Positions 1-6,331 of a DNA stretch of 10,066 nt are shown piece after piece; the stretch's first letter is position 1; each line of letters begins with the position of its first letter. The notes beneath the pieces are model-generated. The model was not told the origin of the DNA. It saw nothing but the letters and a program-made list of their open reading frames with translations, and did no database searches. The stretch is from Zetaproteobacteria bacterium (GTDB lineage Bacteria > Pseudomonadota > Zetaproteobacteria > Mariprofundales > Mariprofundaceae), in NCBI GenBank assembly GCA_021545665.1, contig JAJRTX010000170.1:1-10066 (forward strand), read 5' to 3'. The position numbers and the translations under genes are program-made.

Positions 1-626
1 TCAGCCTGGTGGAAATCCCCTGCATTCCAGAGAATCTTCCTCCGTGGGATATGCAAGCAATATTGCAGTTTTATGAGGAAAAACTGGAGATACTAAGATC
101 TCCAGTAAAAATAGAAGATATTGCAGAGAATGCATCAGAAATGAATATTCTTTTCAATGCACATAGCCTGAAAAATGTCGATCCCGTACCTCTCATAATT
201 AACCATATAAATCAATTGGCCAATACCGATGTACCACGTCAGAGCCTATTTGTTATTTTAAGTGAACTCTACTTAAATGCACTTGATCATGGCATCCTGA
301 AGCTGGACTCTAAACTAAAATCAAGTCCTGCGGGGTTTGAAAAATATTTCACTGAGCGGGAACGACGGCTCAATAAACTGGATAAGGGCTATATTCGAAT
401 CTCATTACGAATGCAACTTCACGAAACAGGCGGCCAATTTAATTTAGTCTTTGAAGACAGTGGCTCCGGGTTCAATTATGAAAATCACGTCACTAGCCAA
501 ACCGATAAAAATTCATTGAGTGGTCGTGGCATTTCTCTTATCAAACAACTTTGTACTTCAATCACCTATTTCGACCCCGGTAACCGGGTAGAGGCAATTT
601 ACCAATGGAATAATCAGGATCTTTAA
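1..626 (+). CDS. C-terminal part of a PP2C/SpoIIE phosphatase-HATPase (anti-sigma kinase type) regulator, 5' truncated by the window edge
   Basis: The frame is open to the left edge (first full codon at 3). The GTG at 9 is therefore probably an internal valine: the first residues, SLVEIPC, read like the closing strand of a PP2C/SpoIIE phosphatase domain (usual form DD-x-(S/T)-L-V-x-I). The rest is an RsbW/SpoIIAB-like GHKL ATPase domain. Its N-box is SELYLNALDHG (Glu at 264-266, Asn at 276-278, His at 288-290). Its G1 box is EDSGSGF (Asp at 456-458), and its G2 box is SGRGISLI (522-539). There is no HisKA domain. In proteobacteria this pairing usually belongs to receiver-PP2C-kinase proteins such as Pseudomonas HsbR or Shewanella CrsR, which control an anti-sigma antagonist by partner switching. 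The receiver and phosphatase parts are off-window, so that architecture is inferred. The ATPase call is firm; the family assignment is moderate. No terminator was seen after the stop. Confidence 0.75.
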   Translation, partial: SLVEIPCIPENLPPWDMQAILQFYEEKLEILRSPVKIEDIAENASEMNILFNAHSLKNVDPVPLIINHINQLANTDVPRQSLFVILSELYLNALDHGILKLDSKLKSSPAGFEKYFTERERRLNKLDKGYIRISLRMQLHETGGQFNLVFEDSGSGFNYENHVTSQTDKNSLSGRGISLIKQLCTSITYFDPGNRVEAIYQWNNQDL

Positions 627-649
627 CATTCATGCTACTCAATATTTGA

Positions 650-710
650 TCTCGCTAAGACACTAAGAAATCATAGTTCTTTCCTTTGCGAGCTTCGCAT
701 CCTGGTGAGA
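650..710. repeat. Degenerate REP-like inverted repeat (CTCGCTAAGACACTAAGAAA / TTCTTTCCTTTGCGAG type)
   Basis: The left part, TCTCGCTAAGACACTAAGAAA without its last base (650-669), and the right part, with TTCTTTCCTTTGCGAG (677-692) and GGTGAGA (704-710), form an imperfect inverted arrangement. It resembles the dispersed intergenic element commonly written with CTCGCAAAGACGCAAAGAAA arms in many gammaproteobacterial genomes. The resemblance is from memory and the copy is decayed. No ORF crosses it with coding character. Confidence 0.4.
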
Positions 711-775
711 GTAACTGGATACAAATTTGGAACTTTTATTTAGACACACAAAACTTTGAATTCCAGCTAAGCAAC

Positions 776-861
776 CGTAGGTTGGGCTGAATGGTGTTTA
801 TGAAGACCAACACTCAGGGTTAATTAAAGGTTGGGCTTCGTTTCTCTCAGCCCAACCTACG
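776..861. repeat. Palindromic GTTGGGCT repeat element (nested inverted and direct repeats)
   Basis: CGTAGGTTGGGCTGA at 776-790 is the exact reverse complement of TCAGCCCAACCTACG at 847-861, giving 15 bp terminal arms. A second copy of AGGTTGGGCT at 828-837 pairs perfectly with AGCCCAACCT at 849-858 around an 11-nt loop. The left core is thus present twice as a direct repeat (779-788 and 828-837), 49 bp apart, and either copy can pair with the single right arm. This is a typical REP/MITE-like intergenic element. No transposase gene is present. Confidence 0.75.
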
Positions 862-892
862 AGCTTATGTTCGACTCGTGAGTTTCGATATG

Positions 893-918
893 CGTTCCCA
901 CGCAGGAGCGTGGGAACG
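893..918. repeat. Perfect 11-bp palindrome CGTTCCCACGC-N4-GCGTGGGAACG (REP-like)
   Basis: The arms at 893-903 and 908-918 are perfect reverse complements separated by AGGA. A CGTTCCCACGC...GCGTGGGAACG palindrome is, from memory, a frequent dispersed repeat in gammaproteobacterial intergenic regions. There is no T-tract on either side, so it is a poor candidate for a rho-independent terminator. Confidence 0.75.
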
Positions 919-941
919 AGGAAATACACAAAACAATTAAC

Positions 942-973
942 GCGTGAGCACAACACCCGCGCCCACCCTACGG
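942..973. repeat. Probable degenerate GTGGGC/GCCCAC REP-like element
   Basis: GCGTGAGCAC (942-951), an 8-9 nt loop, then GCGCCCACCCTACGG (959-973) matches the plan of the common intergenic element with GCGTGGGCAC and GTGCCCACCCTACG arms. The left arm carries one departure (GTGAGC for GTGGGC). The upstream GTG at 944, a possible start for the binding-protein gene, lies inside this element. That argues against it as the true start. Confidence 0.4.
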
Positions 974-1018
974 TACTTATTGATATACATTTACCCTCTA
1001 TTTACAAGTATAAAAGCC

Positions 1019-1933
1019 ATGATAAATAAAAATAGTTATATAAAGGCAGGCTCATTTACTGAATATAAAATAAGGAACACCCCTTCCATCAATACGCCTT
1101 ACCACAAATACTGGCTGCTATTTATTATTCTGTTGCTGTCATCCCTGATACAGGCTAGCACGGCAGTGGCAGCACAAACAGTCACCTACACAGTGGGTGT
1201 TGTCCCCCAATTCGGGGCGCAACGTATTCATAAAATATGGCAGCCTGTTATTAATGAACTGCAAAAGCTCACCCACCTGCAGTTCAGGCTTGAGGGATCG
1301 CCCAGCATCCCGGAATTTGAAAAACAATTCATTTCCGGTAAATTTGATTTTGCCTACATGAACCCCTATCACTTACTGATCGCCAACAGGGAAGCAGGCT
1401 ATCTGCCTCTGGTAAAAGATCAGGGGAAAATGCTTTCCGGTATTCTGGTCGTACGCAAGGATAGTCCCTTAAAAACCATCAAAGATCTGGACGGTAGGAT
1501 ACTGGCTTTTCCAGCCCCGAATGCACTGGGGGCATCCCTACTAATGCGTGCAGAACTACAAAACATTTACCATATAGCAGTAAAGCCCCGTTATGTTAAA
1601 TCACATGACTCTGTTTACATGAACGTTATCCTGGGGCAAACAGCCGCCGGTGGCGGTGTGCAAAAAACATTCAACAGACAATCTGAAAATATACGCAATA
1701 AATTACGCATTGTTCATCGCACCAAAAAAGTTTTCCCACACCCAGTTGCTTTTCACCCGCGGGTGCCAGAAACAGTATACCGGCAGGTGCGCGAAGCATT
1801 TTTGAAAATGGGTCAAACTGAAACCGGAAAAAAACTTCTGGCCAAAATACCCTTTAAAACAATTGGCCCTGCGACGCTAGATGATTACCACCCTATTGAA
1901 AAAATGGGTCTGGGACCTTTCTATGTCAAATAA
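1019..1933 (+). CDS. PhnD-type periplasmic substrate-binding protein, probable sensory partner of the downstream kinase
   Basis: This is a periplasmic binding protein of the phosphate/phosphite/phosphonate (PhnD/PtxB-like) family. From the ATG at 1019 it is 304 residues long. An in-frame GTG at 944 would add 25 residues but lies in repeat DNA; neither start has a clear Shine-Dalgarno sequence. A long N-terminal region is followed by a hydrophobic core (residues 32-44, WLLFIILLLSSLI) and a plausible cleavage site at AVAA/QT (about 52/53). The mature protein shows the family pattern: YTVGVVPQF at the N-terminus, FDFAYMNPYHLL, VVRKDSPLKTIKDLDG, and KSHDSVYMNVILG. The anion-binding loop usually seen as DPxSTSG is here FPAPNALGAS, so the ligand may not be a phosphonate. 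No ABC permease or ATPase gene adjoins it. Its stop lies 6 bp before the kinase start, so the two are almost certainly one operon. The family call is firm; the ligand is unknown. Confidence 0.82.
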   Translation: MINKNSYIKAGSFTEYKIRNTPSINTPYHKYWLLFIILLLSSLIQASTAVAAQTVTYTVGVVPQFGAQRIHKIWQPVINELQKLTHLQFRLEGSPSIPEFEKQFISGKFDFAYMNPYHLLIANREAGYLPLVKDQGKMLSGILVVRKDSPLKTIKDLDGRILAFPAPNALGASLLMRAELQNIYHIAVKPRYVKSHDSVYMNVILGQTAAGGGVQKTFNRQSENIRNKLRIVHRTKKVFPHPVAFHPRVPETVYRQVREAFLKMGQTETGKKLLAKIPFKTIGPATLDDYHPIEKMGLGPFYVK

Positions 1934-1939
1934 GAGATA

Positions 1940-4150
1940 ATGATGGGTATCCGTTCCAAATTATTACTGCCGTTAATAACAGGTATTATAGCTTTCAACC
2001 TATTTTTGCATTTTTACTGGGTAGATAGCTACCTGTCTGATGAATATAGACACTATAAAGAAACACATACAAAATTAATTAGATTGCTGGAGCCGGAAAT
2101 GATACGAGCTCAGATATCTGGAGATCTTGCACACATGCATATCTTTCTGAACCAGCAGATGGAACTACAAAAAGAAGAGTGGAAACAGCTTATTGTCTAT
2201 GATCACGAGGACAATCGGCTTTACCCCCTGACCGAATCAGCTCCTGTATTGGGAAAATACATATTCGAACTACGTCATGATCTGTATTTTGATGGCACTT
2301 CATTTGGACACATGCTACTTGCGGTTGATTGGGAACATGAACGGCAGGAAGAAATTCAACGCATTCACCAGCTTGAGAAATTACTCATTATTGCCTTTTT
2401 CATAATCACCCTTATCAGTGTTTTCTGGCAAAATCGTCTTATTCTTCAACCCCTGTTAAGATTGAAAAATGCTGCTAAAAAATTATCAGAGGGCGATTTC
2501 AGAGAAGAACTTCCTGTAGCAGCTAAAGATGAAGTTGGACAGTTGACGCGCGTTTTTGAAAAGATGCGCTTTAATCTAAAACAGACCCATGTGGACTTGA
2601 AGCAGGCATTAATGGATGCCAGATCCAGTGAGGCGCAGCACCGTGCCGTGATCAACACGATGGCCGATGCACTTATCACCATTAACAAACAGGGTAATAT
2701 TGAAAGCTTCAATCCGGCCGCAGAACGAATTTTTGGTTACGATGCTGCTGAAGTTCTGGATAAAAATGTCAGCATGCTCATGCCAGAGCCTCATGCCAGT
2801 GCCCATGATGGTTATCTATCACGTTATCTTGAGTCGGGTGAGACACACATACTTGGCCGAACATGTGAACTCGAGGCTCTGCGCAAGGATGGCAGCATCA
2901 TGGCCATTGAACTGAAAGTCAGTGAAATCGATGCCGGTACAAATCAAATGTTCAGCGGTATCATCAGCGACATCAGTGAGCGCAAGCGAACTGAAACTGA
3001 ATTACGCATTGCCGCCACCGCCTTTGATGCCCAGGAAGGCATCATCATTACTGATCCCAATGCAACTATTCTGCGGGTCAATCAGGCTTGCACCCGCATT
3101 ACCGGTTATGATGAAGATGAACTGATTGGTCAGAATCCCCGCATTCTTCACTCAGGCCATCAAACACCTGACTTCTATAGAGAGATGTGGAGCAGTCTCA
3201 AGGATAAGGGTCAATGGGCTGGTGAAGTCTGGAACAAGCGTAAAAATGGTGAAATATATCCTCAATGGGCATCCTTGACTGCCGTTAAGGATGAGCAAGC
3301 CAATGTCACACATTACGTAGGCAGCTTTCTGGATATTTCCGAGATAAAGGAAAAAGAATTGCAACTTGTGCATCAGGCCCAGCAACTTAGCATTGCCAGG
3401 GATGCTGCCGAAGCAGCGGCCATAGCAAAATCTGAGTTTCTCTCGATCATGAGTCACGAGATACGCACACCATTGAACGGCATACTGGGGATGGCCCAGC
3501 TACTGAATGACACCCCGATGGATAAGGAACAAAGTAAATATTTGCAAATTATCACTCAATCTGGAAATGCCCTGTTAACCATCATTAATGATATTCTTGA
3601 TTTTTCCAAAATGGGGGCAGGAAAAATGGAACTTGAACTGATTGAGTTTAACCTTGAGCAAACAGCCCTCGAAATAATACATCTGCTAAATGTCAAAGCC
3701 GAAGAGAAGAATCTTGAGTTACGATTTCATTATGCACCAGACTGCCCCCGGCATCTAATTGGCGATGCCGGGCGCATCCGGCAAATACTGATCAACCTTA
3801 TTGGCAATGCCATCAAGTTTACCGAGAAGGGTTATGTAGCACTGGAAATAAGCTGTCCAGCGAGCTCAAAACCGGTCGATCATGATTATGCACAGTTGGT
3901 TTTAAAAATAAAAGATACCGGCATAGGCATCAGCTCAGAAAATCATGCCCGGTTATTTGATTCATTCTCACAGGCAGATGGTTCCACTACCCGTAGATTT
4001 GGTGGTACCGGACTGGGGCTGGCAATTTGTAAGAAACTGGTTGAAATGATGGATGCTAATATCAGCATCGAAAGTGAACTGGGTAAAGGTACGACATTCC
4101 TGATACACATAAACTTGCCAGTTGCTATGCAGGAAAATCGCAGCGTATAA
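1940..4150 (+). CDS. Membrane sensor histidine kinase with HAMP and two PAS domains
   Basis: This is an inner-membrane kinase of 736 residues. A first membrane helix (about 8-28) is followed by a periplasmic segment (about 29-146) and a second helix (about 147-167). Next come HAMP (about 168-225) and a short helical linker. PAS 1 (about 231-350) has FixL-like features: HDGYLSRY with His289 and Arg295, then RKDGS. PAS 2 (about 355-475) is a canonical sensor PAS with [11 protein letters not shown] and VGSFLDISE. The HisKA domain has the H-box [10 protein letters not shown] (phospho-acceptor His506). The HATPase_c domain has Asn623 in the N-box, KDTGIGIS (Asp659) as G1, and GGTGLGLAI (from 688) as G2. 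All catalytic boxes are intact, so an active kinase is expected. There is no C-terminal receiver or Hpt domain and no response regulator gene next to it, so its phosphotransfer partner is unknown. Tandem ATG codons at 1940 and 1943 follow AAGAGA, which overlaps the preceding stop. The close coupling to a binding-protein gene suggests that the periplasmic segment reads the state of that protein. Confidence 0.93.
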   Translation: MMGIRSKLLLPLITGIIAFNLFLHFYWVDSYLSDEYRHYKETHTKLIRLLEPEMIRAQISGDLAHMHIFLNQQMELQKEEWKQLIVYDHEDNRLYPLTESAPVLGKYIFELRHDLYFDGTSFGHMLLAVDWEHERQEEIQRIHQLEKLLIIAFFIITLISVFWQNRLILQPLLRLKNAAKKLSEGDFREELPVAAKDEVGQLTRVFEKMRFNLKQTHVDLKQALMDARSSEAQHRAVINTMADALITINKQGNIESFNPAAERIFGYDAAEVLDKNVSMLMPEPHASAHDGYLSRYLESGETHILGRTCELEALRKDGSIMAIELKVSEIDAGTNQMFSGIISDISERKRTETELRIAATAFDAQEGIIITDPNATILRVNQACTRITGYDEDELIGQNPRILHSGHQTPDFYREMWSSLKDKGQWAGEVWNKRKNGEIYPQWASLTAVKDEQANVTHYVGSFLDISEIKEKELQLVHQAQQLSIARDAAEAAAIAKSEFLSIMSHEIRTPLNGILGMAQLLNDTPMDKEQSKYLQIITQSGNALLTIINDILDFSKMGAGKMELELIEFNLEQTALEIIHLLNVKAEEKNLELRFHYAPDCPRHLIGDAGRIRQILINLIGNAIKFTEKGYVALEISCPASSKPVDHDYAQLVLKIKDTGIGISSENHARLFDSFSQADGSTTRRFGGTGLGLAICKKLVEMMDANISIESELGKGTTFLIHINLPVAMQENRSV

Positions 4151-4319
4151 AAATCAAAGCTTACACCTCTAAACAAACACTCCCGCTGCAAACTGCGAGG
4201 AATGAAATCCACAAAGATTCAAGCTTCACATTCATGGTTTGATATAGCCCATATTAGTAAACCGAAAGACTCACCACAAATATGAAGATTAATAATAAAC
4301 AGGAATTAGGAACTCCGAT
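4151..4319. other. Convergent intergenic region, no clear signals
   Basis: This 169-bp AT-rich gap separates the ends of the kinase gene and the radical SAM gene, which face each other. An imperfect dyad (GGTTT at 4236-4240 with AAACC at 4259-4263) has no T-tract. I see no convincing terminator for either gene and no coding region. Confidence 0.5.
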
Positions 4320-5915
4320 TTAGTCTGATACCTTTATGGCATTATCCTGAATTTTACCTCGTTCACCCAGCTCTGGCTTTATCGTCTTTGTATCAGCCGA
4401 ATCAAGTTTTTTCAGTTCACGTTCAATAATGTCCATGGTCGCACGACCGATATATTCACTATCAGCATCAAGCGAGCTGACTGCCTCTAAATAGCCACGG
4501 GCAATTATTCGACCTAATGGCTTCGGGTTGTATAGTAATTTTTTAATTGTAAACGGATTAAACGTTAAGGGATTGTAACCTTTTTTTAAATAGCCTTGTT
4601 TCACCAACAATTTTTCCACCGGTGTTCCTGGCTGAATACCAATAAAAAAGATAAACGGCAAAACGTTATCTCGACCAAACATCTGGTAGAGTTCCTTTAT
4701 GCGATCAATCGTTTTCTGAAGCGTTAGCCGAGTTTCACCAGGTGCATTTAATGGCATATACAGCTTAACCTTCTGATCGGTATAACCGGCATCCTTGAAC
4801 ATCTGAAAAGCTTCCATTTGCTGATCAAGTGAATAACCCAGTGTCAGCGTGTTGATAATTTCCTGTGTACCCGTGAATGACAAATCAAGACTGGCCAGAC
4901 CACTATCAAGCATTTTCCTGGCCAGATCCACGTTGAGATAGTTCAGACGTAAATAACCTGTCCATTGTATTTTTAACTTTCGCCTGATTATCTCATCAAG
5001 TATCTCTTCGACATGATGCGTACTGCGTCGGGTAGAGCAGAATTGTGCATCGGTAAACCAGATCTTTTTAACACCATAACGTGTATTCAATGACTCGATT
5101 TCATCAACGACTTCGACAGGATCGCGATAACGTTGATCATGCCCTTCTATTTTATTATAAAGACAAAAATGGCACTGATAGGGGCAACCCCGTTTGGTAT
5201 GTACGCCAATAAAATCATCCGTATATTCGGTAATTTCTGGAAAAATCGATTCTACATATTCAAAATTAACGGCGCTTAGTTTTGACAGATCAAAATTACC
5301 GGTCCTGTTTGTATAATTAATTTCACCATGACTATTTTTACAATAACATTCACCAATTGTGGTGCTTTCACCATTAACCACTGACAACATGGCAGGCTCA
5401 CCTTCACCAACAACAACGACGGTATTGACCGGGCAGTTTTTGACAACATACTTACCAAAAATCGATACGGCAGTCCCACCGACAACAATTTTGGTTTCAG
5501 GTTTCAACTTGCGCACCAGCTTCATAAAAGCAAAGTTACGTATTCGATTAGCGGTGTATTCATAGATAATCGAAACCGCACTGATTCCTGCTGTTATTCG
5601 CCGCCAGAGACTGGGAGAATGATCGAAATTCATGACGACATCCAGTGCATCATCTTCAGGATGAGGTCCAAATGACTGCATATTGCGCCATGAAAAAGCC
5701 ACCACATCCGGATCAATCGCCAATAGTCGAGATTTCAGCGCCTGCGTTCTCTCCGCTTTGGGAACAAGAGCAAGATCGAGTATTTCCTGTTTAATGTCAG
5801 GACGTTGTTTATGAATAAAATCAGCAACATAGATAACACCACCTGGGTATATTTTCCAGCAGGGTAAGCGAACATAAAGAATGGTCTTTACCTTCTTATT
5901 TATTATCTCACTCAA
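4320..5915 (-). CDS. B12-binding-type radical SAM enzyme, substrate unknown
   Basis: This 531-residue protein has the two-part build of cobalamin-dependent (class B) radical SAM enzymes. The N-terminal Rossmann-like B12-binding region (about 10-190) includes LPCWKIYPGGVIYVADF, DPDVVAFSWRNMQ, IVVGGTAVSIFGKY and VVVVGEGEPAML. The radical SAM core (about 235-450) has the [4Fe-4S] motif CPYQCHFC (Cys244, Cys248, Cys251), then KIWFTDAQFC, LDLSFTGTQEI and NAPGET, the counterpart of the usual GxPGET turn. A C-terminal extension of about 80 residues follows. The classical DxHxxG cobalamin ligand is not seen, as in many members of this superfamily. The protein reminds me of the PhpK-like and cyanobacterial BchE-related branches, but I cannot place it. 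Such enzymes methylate unreactive carbon or phosphorus centres or build ring systems. It starts at TTG, with AAAGGAA at 5921-5927 well placed upstream, and the next in-frame ATG lies far inside the fold. No other biosynthetic gene adjoins it. Confidence 0.85.
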   Translation of the reverse strand: MSEIINKKVKTILYVRLPCWKIYPGGVIYVADFIHKQRPDIKQEILDLALVPKAERTQALKSRLLAIDPDVVAFSWRNMQSFGPHPEDDALDVVMNFDHSPSLWRRITAGISAVSIIYEYTANRIRNFAFMKLVRKLKPETKIVVGGTAVSIFGKYVVKNCPVNTVVVVGEGEPAMLSVVNGESTTIGECYCKNSHGEINYTNRTGNFDLSKLSAVNFEYVESIFPEITEYTDDFIGVHTKRGCPYQCHFCLYNKIEGHDQRYRDPVEVVDEIESLNTRYGVKKIWFTDAQFCSTRRSTHHVEEILDEIIRRKLKIQWTGYLRLNYLNVDLARKMLDSGLASLDLSFTGTQEIINTLTLGYSLDQQMEAFQMFKDAGYTDQKVKLYMPLNAPGETRLTLQKTIDRIKELYQMFGRDNVLPFIFFIGIQPGTPVEKLLVKQGYLKKGYNPLTFNPFTIKKLLYNPKPLGRIIARGYLEAVSSLDADSEYIGRATMDIIERELKKLDSADTKTIKPELGERGKIQDNAIKVSD

Positions 5916-5920
5916 AATTA

Positions 5921-5927
5921 TTCCTTT
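5921..5927 (-). promoter_or_regulatory. Ribosome binding site that supports the TTG start of the radical SAM gene
   Basis: On the minus strand the sequence reads AAAGGAA, then five bases (TAATT), then TTG at 5915-5913. The purine-rich match and spacing are good, and no ATG or GTG nearby gives a better start. Confidence 0.65.
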
Positions 5928-5945
5928 ACTGATAAAAACTACTTC

Positions 5946-5976
5946 AATATATTTTTGTTATCGATATTTCTATCAA
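5946..5976 (-). promoter_or_regulatory. Weak candidate sigma70 promoter for the radical SAM gene
   Basis: On the minus strand, TTGATA (5976-5971) and TATATT (5951-5946) are separated by 19 bp, which is longer than ideal. It lies about 30 bp upstream of the start codon in AT-rich DNA, in which chance matches are common. Confidence 0.25.
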
Positions 5977-6139
5977 CGCCTGGCAGCAGGTTTCTATCGA
6001 GTTTACACAAAAATACTCAGGCCACTATTGCTGCAGGTCAATATCAAATGATTGAACCGCCCATTCTAGATTCAGTATCAGGTTCTACACAGGATAACGG
6101 AGATGAAAACGCAAGAAAAAGGAGAGTTTGGGAAAGGCT
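5977..6139. other. Intergenic region without recognisable gene
   Basis: This lies between the radical SAM upstream region and the tRNA terminator. I see no conserved coding sequence, RNA structure or mobile element here. The open frame running rightwards from 5955 is spurious (see rejected items). Confidence 0.5.
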
Positions 6140-6175
6140 AAAACAAAAATGGCACAGTCCGAAGAGTGTGCCATT
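6140..6175 (-). terminator. Rho-independent terminator of the initiator tRNA (and possibly the nuo) transcript
   Basis: On the minus strand AATGGCACA (6175-6167) pairs perfectly with TGTGCCATT (6156-6148). Inside, a C.C mismatch is followed by two more pairs closing a TTCG tetraloop (CTTCGG). The stem runs into TTTGTTTT (6147-6140). It lies about 30 bp past the tRNA 3' end, where a terminator is expected. The plus strand has no matching T-tract, so it acts in one direction. Confidence 0.85.
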
Positions 6176-6204
6176 GATGAAAACATCCAGATGTTTATAT
6201 TATG

Positions 6205-6281
<77 letters not shown>

Positions 6282-6294
6282 TCAGAAGGTTGGC

Positions 6295-6323
6295 ATTCTA
6301 AACGCACCGCCATGAATTAGCAA
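6295..6323 (-). promoter_or_regulatory. Probable sigma70 promoter of the initiator tRNA gene
   Basis: On the minus strand TTGCTA (6323-6318) and TAGAAT (6300-6295) are separated by exactly 17 bp. Transcription would start about 6-8 bases before the mature 5' end at 6281, leaving a short leader for RNase P. The -10 box matches consensus at 5 of 6 positions and the -35 at 4 of 6. The position between the nuoN stop and the tRNA fits an independent tRNA promoter. Confidence 0.6.
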
Positions 6324-6331
6324 GCCCGAGG

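Noticed and set aside
893..918. The perfect palindrome considered as a terminator or operator for the binding-protein gene
   Set aside because: There is no T-tract on either side, and the sequence matches a commonly dispersed REP-like motif, so a repeat is the simpler reading.
980..1014. TTGATA and TATAAA considered as a promoter for the binding-protein gene
   Set aside because: The spacing of 23 bp is too long for sigma70, and transcription would start at or after the preferred ATG.
627..1018. Possible CRISPR array because several short repeats occur close together
   Set aside because: The repeats differ from one another, are palindromic, and lack regular spacing or equal-length spacers. 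No cas genes are present.
3152..3457. Short minus-strand frames inside the kinase gene (also 2446-2712, 2609-2806 and 3943-4212)
   Set aside because: They lie wholly or mostly within an intact kinase coding region, overlap conserved PAS and ATPase domains and show no protein-like features.
4236..4263. Imperfect dyad in the convergent gap considered as a bidirectional terminator
   Set aside because: The stem is short and interrupted and no T-tract follows on either strand.
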